From assembly GCA_026193755.1 (NCBI GenBank), contig JAPHUI010000368.1:1-10391 (forward strand): a DNA stretch of 10,391 bases. Direction: 5' to 3'. The stretch's first letter is position 1. Each line of letters starts with the position of its first letter. This stretch comes from Ignavibacteriaceae bacterium. Its GTDB lineage: Bacteria > Bacteroidota > Ignavibacteria > Ignavibacteriales > Ignavibacteriaceae. Under the pieces are notes generated by a model, which was not told where the DNA came from, made no database searches, and saw nothing but the letters and a program-made list of their open reading frames with translations. The position numbers were made by a program, and so were the translations under genes. This document shows positions 6,491-10,391 of the stretch, one piece after another.

Positions 6491-7723
6491 ATGAAGATTT
6501 TAATTACAATCATACTACTGTCAATAGCAAAGTTGGTTGCTCAACCTATCCCAAACCATTATAATTTTATGGCTCAAAAAGATAGCCTGTATTATTTACT
6601 TACCGATAATTCATTGTTAAAGTTTTATTCCCACGAAGCAAGCGGTGAATTTTTTCTTACAAAGTATCTTGAGGGGACTTTTCCAACATCAACCAAGTAT
6701 ACAATAAATGATGACTATTTCTTCCTCTCCTATAACGATTCAGTATTTTACTATTCAAATAGGTATATAGATGAATTAAGTTTTGAAAATGTATTCGTCC
6801 CGGGATTCACTGTAACTTCAATTCATGGTTTTGGACCATACTTTTTCATTCGTTCTGGAAACACATATCACTTATTCAAGGTAGTAAACGGAATAGTTGT
6901 TTTAGTTGAGGATTCACTTTTTAATCATCCTTCACAAGAGCTCGTATTTTTTGTCTATCCGTATGTTACAATAGCTCAAACTGTCTACAAATATGTCGAA
7001 GGTTTTGACTTTTATCCTGTCGGTCAAATCAACATAGGAAATGGAAATACAGGTCTTACTGGAAACACATTAGTTGCATATTACTTTTGGGTAACACCTC
7101 CTATACCCGGGGTTATACATAGTGAATTACATAAAACACTCATCGAAGAACCGTCGTTTCCTGACACTACTATTTACTGGTGGGGATATAATATACCAGA
7201 GTTACAGCAGAATTATGGCTGGGGAACCTTAATTGCAAAAAAGAATTTATACTTTATGATGTGGGTCGGCGTTATTACAACTTATAATTCACAATTAGCA
7301 TATCTTCCTACCACAGAAGACAGAGTAAATATAAGCGACTACTATATATTTAAGTTGGGTGGCGATACTCTATTGTATTCTAAATGGAATGCCGGCTCCA
7401 CATTTTATCCCTTTACCTGGACCAACTATACTTATGTTGAAAATGAATTCACAAGTCCAACAGATTTCGCATTATTTCAAAACTACCCTAATCCTTTTAA
7501 TCCAATCACAAAAATCAGATATGAGCTGCCAGAAAGGAGTTTTGTTATTATAAAGGTTTACGATGTCTTAGGAAAAGAAATAACAACTCTTGTTAACGAT
7601 GAAAAGCCGAATGGTAATTATGAGGTTGAGTTTAACGGAAATGGATTAGCAAGTGGAATTTACTATTACAGAATTACAGCCGGAGATTTTTCGCAGACCA
7701 AGAAAATGATTCTGCTAAAATAA
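6491..7723 (+). CDS. Secreted or surface protein with type IX secretion C-terminal sorting domain (second of pair)
   Basis: A 410-aa protein of unknown function, 15 nt after its neighbour and surely co-transcribed with it. The signal peptide is conventional: MKILITIILLSIAKLVAQ with likely cleavage near VAQ. The body (about 20-320) is rich in aromatic residues and short strands (DSLYYLL, YFFLSYNDSVFYYSN, YFFIRSGNTYHLFKV), which suggests a beta-propeller or beta-sandwich fold, but no family was recognised. Residues 325-410 are the sorting domain: QNYPNPFNPITKIRYELPER, VYDVLGKEI, SGIYYYRIT, KKMILLK. By hand alignment about 63 of 86 residues match the sorting domain of the preceding protein, while the bodies show no clear similarity. 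No Shine-Dalgarno is visible before the ATG. The gene ends 56 nt before the convergent desaturase gene's stop. Confidence 0.9.
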   Translation: MKILITIILLSIAKLVAQPIPNHYNFMAQKDSLYYLLTDNSLLKFYSHEASGEFFLTKYLEGTFPTSTKYTINDDYFFLSYNDSVFYYSNRYIDELSFENVFVPGFTVTSIHGFGPYFFIRSGNTYHLFKVVNGIVVLVEDSLFNHPSQELVFFVYPYVTIAQTVYKYVEGFDFYPVGQINIGNGNTGLTGNTLVAYYFWVTPPIPGVIHSELHKTLIEEPSFPDTTIYWWGYNIPELQQNYGWGTLIAKKNLYFMMWVGVITTYNSQLAYLPTTEDRVNISDYYIFKLGGDTLLYSKWNAGSTFYPFTWTNYTYVENEFTSPTDFALFQNYPNPFNPITKIRYELPERSFVIIKVYDVLGKEITTLVNDEKPNGNYEVEFNGNGLASGIYYYRITAGDFSQTKKMILLK

Positions 7724-7725
7724 TC

Positions 7726-7746
7726 TCAATCGCTCGGTCTTTCCTT
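7726..7746. repeat. 21-bp direct repeat, distal copy (displaced gene end)
   Basis: It matches 8875-8895 at 20 of 21 bases (core CTCGGTCTTTCCTT) in the same orientation. Read on the minus strand it codes KERPSD followed by TGA, which is exactly the end of the ATP-grasp protein encoded at 8875-10089. Here it belongs to no gene: a TAA (7762-7764 on the plus strand, read in reverse) closes the frame a few codons upstream. It lies just outside the 3' end of the desaturase gene. Confidence 0.7.
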
Positions 7747-7779
7747 AATCAGTGCAAAAACTTAAAAGATACAATAAAA

Positions 7780-8709
7780 TCAAGCAATAAGGGTTTCGAT
7801 TCTACTTTCCTTATTAATATCACCACCTTTATTTTCTATTTGCTCTTTTCTTAGCCTTTCCAGTCTCATAGAGTTCGTTCTGAATTTTGGGATGAAGATA
7901 GACAGGAAGTAACTCCTGATTATATACCACCAAAAGCTTCTTTCAAGCAGAATTGGGTCGATATTCTTTTCAATTTCTTTGTGGGCTTCAGGAACTTTGT
8001 TCCAGTGCAGCCCTGCTTTGTGGTGGTGAATTGTATGATAACCGTTATTGAAAAGGAGAAAATTCAGAAACCCGGTATAGTTTCTGGAATGATTCCATTC
8101 AGATTCTTCGTTGGCGTGAACATGTTGAACGTAATTAAATATTAAAACACTGAAGAGGGATACTTGTTGGGGAATGATAACAAAGAGCAATGCTTTTTCC
8201 CAATCTATTATTAAAGCTGCCGCTATCCACACAACTAGCACAACATACTGCGAGATACATACCCAGAATTTTTCCTTGTTGTTTGCTTTTAAATCTTTCA
8301 GGTATCCGAAGATTGCTTTCTGCTGGTAATATCCGCTTATAGTAGGATATGAAATGAGTGTGAGAAAATTATTTTTTTCACTTACCCTGTATGTAATAGA
8401 GTCATCACCCTCGCGGTTGTTAAAGCGATGATGATTTTTATTGTGTGTTGGTATCCAGGCAAATATTGGGAAGCCATAAAACACGGTTAGCCACCAGTCA
8501 GTAAATAAATTAAGTGTTTTAGATCGCCACATCGGCAGGTGATTGTGATTATGAGTCACTACCGCTACTGTAACGGCCATAAATAAATACCAAGTGTAAA
8601 TAAAGGGATTAACACCAAGCCACATCCATTGAGTCAGCAACAAAACTGTGGTAATAAATATGTAAATAAGGCTTTTAATATCTGCGCTGTTTTTAAGCTT
8701 GAGATTCAT
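7780..8709 (-). CDS. Membrane fatty acid desaturase family protein
   Basis: A 309-aa integral membrane di-iron protein of the FA_desaturase type, which inserts double bonds into, or hydroxylates, acyl chains or related lipids using O2. Histidine boxes visible are H53-N-H55-N-H57, H89-x3-H93-H94 (HNKNHH) and G-Y-H225-x2-H228-H229-H230, plus Q195-H-V-H198. Hydrophobic segments lie at about 13-31, 37-52, 72-88, 150-168 and 173-193, with the boxes on one face as the family requires. Length is at the short end of the family. Substrate cannot be told: acyl-lipid desaturases, carotenoid oxygenases and alkane-type hydroxylases share these boxes. The ATP-grasp gene lies 165 bp upstream on the same strand. 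No Shine-Dalgarno is visible before ATG 8709. The need for O2 sits beside an oxygen-independent HemN, which suggests a facultative or microaerobic host. Confidence 0.9.
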   Translation of the reverse strand: MNLKLKNSADIKSLIYIFITTVLLLTQWMWLGVNPFIYTWYLFMAVTVAVVTHNHNHLPMWRSKTLNLFTDWWLTVFYGFPIFAWIPTHNKNHHRFNNREGDDSITYRVSEKNNFLTLISYPTISGYYQQKAIFGYLKDLKANNKEKFWVCISQYVVLVVWIAAALIIDWEKALLFVIIPQQVSLFSVLIFNYVQHVHANEESEWNHSRNYTGFLNFLLFNNGYHTIHHHKAGLHWNKVPEAHKEIEKNIDPILLERSFWWYIIRSYFLSIFIPKFRTNSMRLERLRKEQIENKGGDINKESRIETLIA

Positions 8710-8784
8710 TTTGATATGTCTTTCATTTTATAAAACAAATTAACGCGGACAACTGACTGGAGAAATGTAATATAGTCTGAAGTA

Positions 8785-8815
8785 CAAAGCTATAATAGAG
8801 ATTTAAATGCTTAAA
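8785..8815 (-). promoter_or_regulatory. Candidate promoter for the desaturase gene
   Basis: On the minus strand TAGCTTTG (8792 down to 8785) fits TAnnTTTG. The position 23 nt upstream reads TTTA (8815-8812), a partial match to the TTGA/TTTG box seen at the other candidate promoters. The leader would be about 70 nt. An inverted repeat ATTTAA-n4-TTAAAT (8801-8816) overlaps the upstream box and could be an operator or chance in AT-rich DNA. Confidence 0.3.
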
Positions 8816-8874
8816 TAAAAGATTTATATTTAAGGATAATGCGGTTTTACAATTATCTCAATAACAGGACTTCA

Positions 8875-8895
8875 TCAATCACTCGGTCTTTCCTT
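8875..8895. repeat. 21-bp direct repeat, gene-proximal copy
   Basis: This is the copy inside the ATP-grasp gene, coding its last residues KERPSD and the stop on the minus strand. It differs from 7726-7746 by one base (A for G at the seventh position). The two copies bracket the desaturase gene and are 1149 bp apart, start to start. Confidence 0.7.
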
Positions 8896-10089
8896 CATAG
8901 TTGCGGAGGTAAAGAAATCTTTATAGAATCTTTCCGTATATTTTTCCAGCATCTGTTCTACAATCCCAAGATGTTTTGAACGAATAACAAATCCTGCGTG
9001 GTAAGCTTTATTCAGTCTCCAGACTATTTCAGGATCGTTATACGAGGAAAGATTTGGCCACTCCTGTTTTGAGAGCGAAGTTATTATTCCCGCATAATAA
9101 TCCTGCACATCCGGATACTGATATTCTCTTCCACCTCCTAAAATTTCTATCTTCGCCCACTCACGCCACAAATTGATTCCTGAAGCTGCAAGCACAAGCT
9201 CTGAAAGATTTGCTCCCCCAACCCGTGCGGAAGTTTCAAGAAAATAAAATTTACCGTCATCATCCGATTCGATATACTCTGTGTGTGAGACACCCTTCAG
9301 CATTCCAAAAGATTTTAAAAGTTTCTCATTCATTTCCAACAATTGCTGTTCTTTCTTGCTGCCTCTTTCAATTGTTAGGCTTGTAAAAACTCTTCCTTCG
9401 TGAGCAACTTCAAATGGTGGTTTGCCGTACTGACTTGCAATTGCAAACCTTACTTCGTTCTCATAAATAATTGAATCAACATGATAGATATTCCCGGGGA
9501 CAAATCTTTCCATTAAATAGAAGGACTGTTCGTCACCAATCTGATTTATCCTTTTCCACATTTCATCTTTGTTATTTGCTTTTTTCAACCCGTGTGCACC
9601 TGCAAGCGATCTCGGCTTAATCATATATGGGAATGGAACTTTTTCAGCAAACTCGTTTAAGTCATTGTGATTCAACACGTGAATAAATTCTGGCACCGGT
9701 ATGTTCATCTCCTGCGCTCTCAATCTCATAGCAAACTTATCACGGAAGTAACGCGCTGTGGTATCCCCCATTCCCGGCACACGCAAATGCTCTCTCAGTG
9801 CGGCAGCCCTTTCAACATCAAAATCATCCAGTGCAACAATTCTATCAATCTTTTCTTTTCTCGCAACGAAACTAACTCCATAAAGGACATCCCGCATATT
9901 CCATTCTTTGTTTTTATCAGGTATATAAAAAGTTTCGTCAATCGCTTCTTTGGGCCACTCAGCGTTCTCCAGACTTTTAGATGTGAGCAGCAGAACCTTG
10001 CAGCCCTGCTCTTTACATTCGCGCATAAAGTCAAATCCCTTTTCGTAGGAAGATACACAAAGTACGGTAATTGGTTTTTCAGCGCCCAT
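8875..10089 (-). CDS. ATP-grasp ligase family protein, substrate unknown
   Basis: A 404-aa cytoplasmic protein of the ATP-grasp fold, whose members join a carboxylate to an amine or similar nucleophile through an acyl phosphate. An N-terminal Rossmann-like region (about 7-105, ITVLCVSSYEKGFDF) precedes the ATP-grasp core. In the core, MIKPR (K158) and the glycine-containing loop AGAHG (163-167) should hold ATP, YLMERFVPG (191-199) is the hinge strand, and HTEYI (E271) with FLETSARVGG (E285, R289) supply the metal-binding acid residues. A C-terminal segment of about 90 aa follows. The general layout resembles single-domain biotin-carboxylase-like ligases, but nothing fixes the substrate. It lies upstream of the desaturase gene on the same strand, 165 bp away, and is divergent from the flavoprotein gene. 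The start is chosen because MGAEKPITVL enters the first strand directly. Only a weak GGGA precedes it. Confidence 0.88.
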   Translation of the reverse strand: MGAEKPITVLCVSSYEKGFDFMRECKEQGCKVLLLTSKSLENAEWPKEAIDETFYIPDKNKEWNMRDVLYGVSFVARKEKIDRIVALDDFDVERAAALREHLRVPGMGDTTARYFRDKFAMRLRAQEMNIPVPEFIHVLNHNDLNEFAEKVPFPYMIKPRSLAGAHGLKKANNKDEMWKRINQIGDEQSFYLMERFVPGNIYHVDSIIYENEVRFAIASQYGKPPFEVAHEGRVFTSLTIERGSKKEQQLLEMNEKLLKSFGMLKGVSHTEYIESDDDGKFYFLETSARVGGANLSELVLAASGINLWREWAKIEILGGGREYQYPDVQDYYAGIITSLSKQEWPNLSSYNDPEIVWRLNKAYHAGFVIRSKHLGIVEQMLEKYTERFYKDFFTSATMKERPSD

Positions 10090-10132
10090 AAAGATTCCCA
10101 GATTGTATAAGTTAAAGCATTATTCCTGCATT

Positions 10133-10163
10133 CAAGTTTAAGTTTAATAATAGAAAGAATCAA
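10133..10163 (-). promoter_or_regulatory. Candidate promoter for the ATP-grasp gene
   Basis: On the minus strand TTGA (10163 down to 10160) is followed at a start-to-start offset of 23 nt by TAAACTTG (10140 down to 10133), one base from TAnnTTTG. The offset is identical to that of the candidate at 5096-5126. The start codon (10089) is about 43 nt downstream of the element. Confidence 0.4.
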
Positions 10164-10238
10164 CTAAGCAAGCTGGTATATCAACATTAATAAGTTATAA
10201 GGAAATCTTTTTACTACTTAAAGTTTATCACAAATTGT

Positions 10239-10246
10239 TAAATTTG
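10239..10246 (+). promoter_or_regulatory. Candidate -7 element upstream of the flavoprotein gene
   Basis: TAAATTTG fits TAnnTTTG and ends 24 nt before ATG 10271. No TTGA or TTTG box is seen at the offset found elsewhere in the window, so this rests on the one element only. Confidence 0.28.
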
Positions 10247-10270
10247 CGTTTAATATATCCCTTGGAATAA

Positions 10271-10391
10271 ATGACTTCTAATAAAAAAATAATAGTAATT
10301 GGTGCCGGAATATCGGGATTAACAACCGCTTACCTTTTATTTAAAGAAGGATATGATGTTGTGGTTCTTGAACAGAAGGATAATGTTGGCG
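10271..10391 (+). CDS. FAD-dependent oxidoreductase, N-terminus only (possible protoporphyrinogen oxidase)
   Basis: Only 40 codons are present before the right edge. They read [20 protein letters not shown], then [20 protein letters not shown]. This is a dinucleotide-binding Rossmann start: GxGxxG (GAGISG) after a hydrophobic strand, then an acidic residue (E in VVLEQ) at the end of the second strand, then the NVG expected before another glycine. The form is that of the amine-oxidase/phytoene-desaturase/protoporphyrinogen-oxidase superfamily. Because hemC through hemN lie about 5 kb to the left on the same strand and the next step is protoporphyrinogen oxidation, HemG/HemY is a reasonable guess. 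Carotenoid or other amine-oxidase-type enzymes fit the visible part equally. No symbol is given for that reason. Confidence 0.8.
   Translation, partial: MTSNKKIIVIGAGISGLTTAYLLFKEGYDVVVLEQKDNVG

Noticed and set aside
7786..7815. AATAAGG...CCTTATT inverted repeat near the convergent gene ends, as a terminator
   Set aside because: The arms are only 7 bp and AT-rich with a 16-nt loop, the site lies within the desaturase coding region, and no T-run follows.
8706..8726. Six-codon minus-strand frame (MKDISK) whose stop overlaps the desaturase ATG
   Set aside because: It could be a leader peptide, but such short frames are frequent by chance in AT-rich DNA and it has no ribosome binding site.
9667..10110. 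147-aa plus-strand reading frame
   Set aside because: It lies opposite the ATP-grasp gene, whose protein has clear family motifs; the translation shows no recognisable domain and is a shadow.
9795..10163. 122-aa minus-strand reading frame overlapping the start of the ATP-grasp gene
   Set aside because: It is the ATP-grasp gene read in another frame and extended upstream across its likely promoter, with no protein features.

Overview
The window reads as AT-rich chromosomal DNA from a free-living member of the Bacteroidota/Ignavibacteriota (Chlorobi-Ignavibacteria) branch. Two secreted proteins end in the QNYPNPFNP...KKMILLK type IX secretion sorting domain in the form typical of Ignavibacteria, and two intergenic regions carry TAnnTTTG-like promoter elements with a fixed-distance upstream TTGA box. 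The lineage is inferred from these traits, not from a database match.

Bases 1-5088 (+ strand) are a tetrapyrrole (haem) biosynthesis operon in pathway order. It holds the 3' half of hemC, a small lipoprotein of unknown function with a PepSY-like C-terminus, a fusion of a TetR-family regulator with uroporphyrinogen-III synthase (HemD), hemE and hemN. hemC and the lipoprotein gene overlap by ATGA, 11 nt separate the lipoprotein gene from tetR-hemD, and tetR-hemD overlaps hemE by TTGA with a strong ribosome binding site for a TTG start. Only hemE and hemN are separated, by 124 bp holding an imperfect inverted repeat. Together these genes carry preuroporphyrinogen (hydroxymethylbilane) formation through to protoporphyrinogen IX by an oxygen-independent route.

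Bases 5089-7723 (+ strand) carry two adjacent secreted or cell-surface proteins with nearly identical type IX sorting domains and unlike bodies, behind a well-formed candidate promoter. Bases 7780-8709 and 8875-10089 (- strand) carry a membrane fatty-acid-desaturase-family protein and, upstream of it, an ATP-grasp ligase of unknown substrate. A 21-bp direct repeat, which is the last codons of the ATP-grasp gene, occurs again just beyond the desaturase gene, as if a segment had been inserted or duplicated at the end of that gene.

Bases 10271-10391 (+ strand) begin a FAD-dependent oxidoreductase with a typical dinucleotide-binding N-terminus. Given the operon at the other end of the window, it may be protoporphyrinogen oxidase (HemG/HemY type), but only 40 codons are visible.

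The most unusual element is the TetR-HemD fusion: a haem-pathway enzyme joined in one chain to a DNA-binding regulator and encoded inside the operon it could control. No RNA genes, CRISPR arrays, transposases or integrases were seen.
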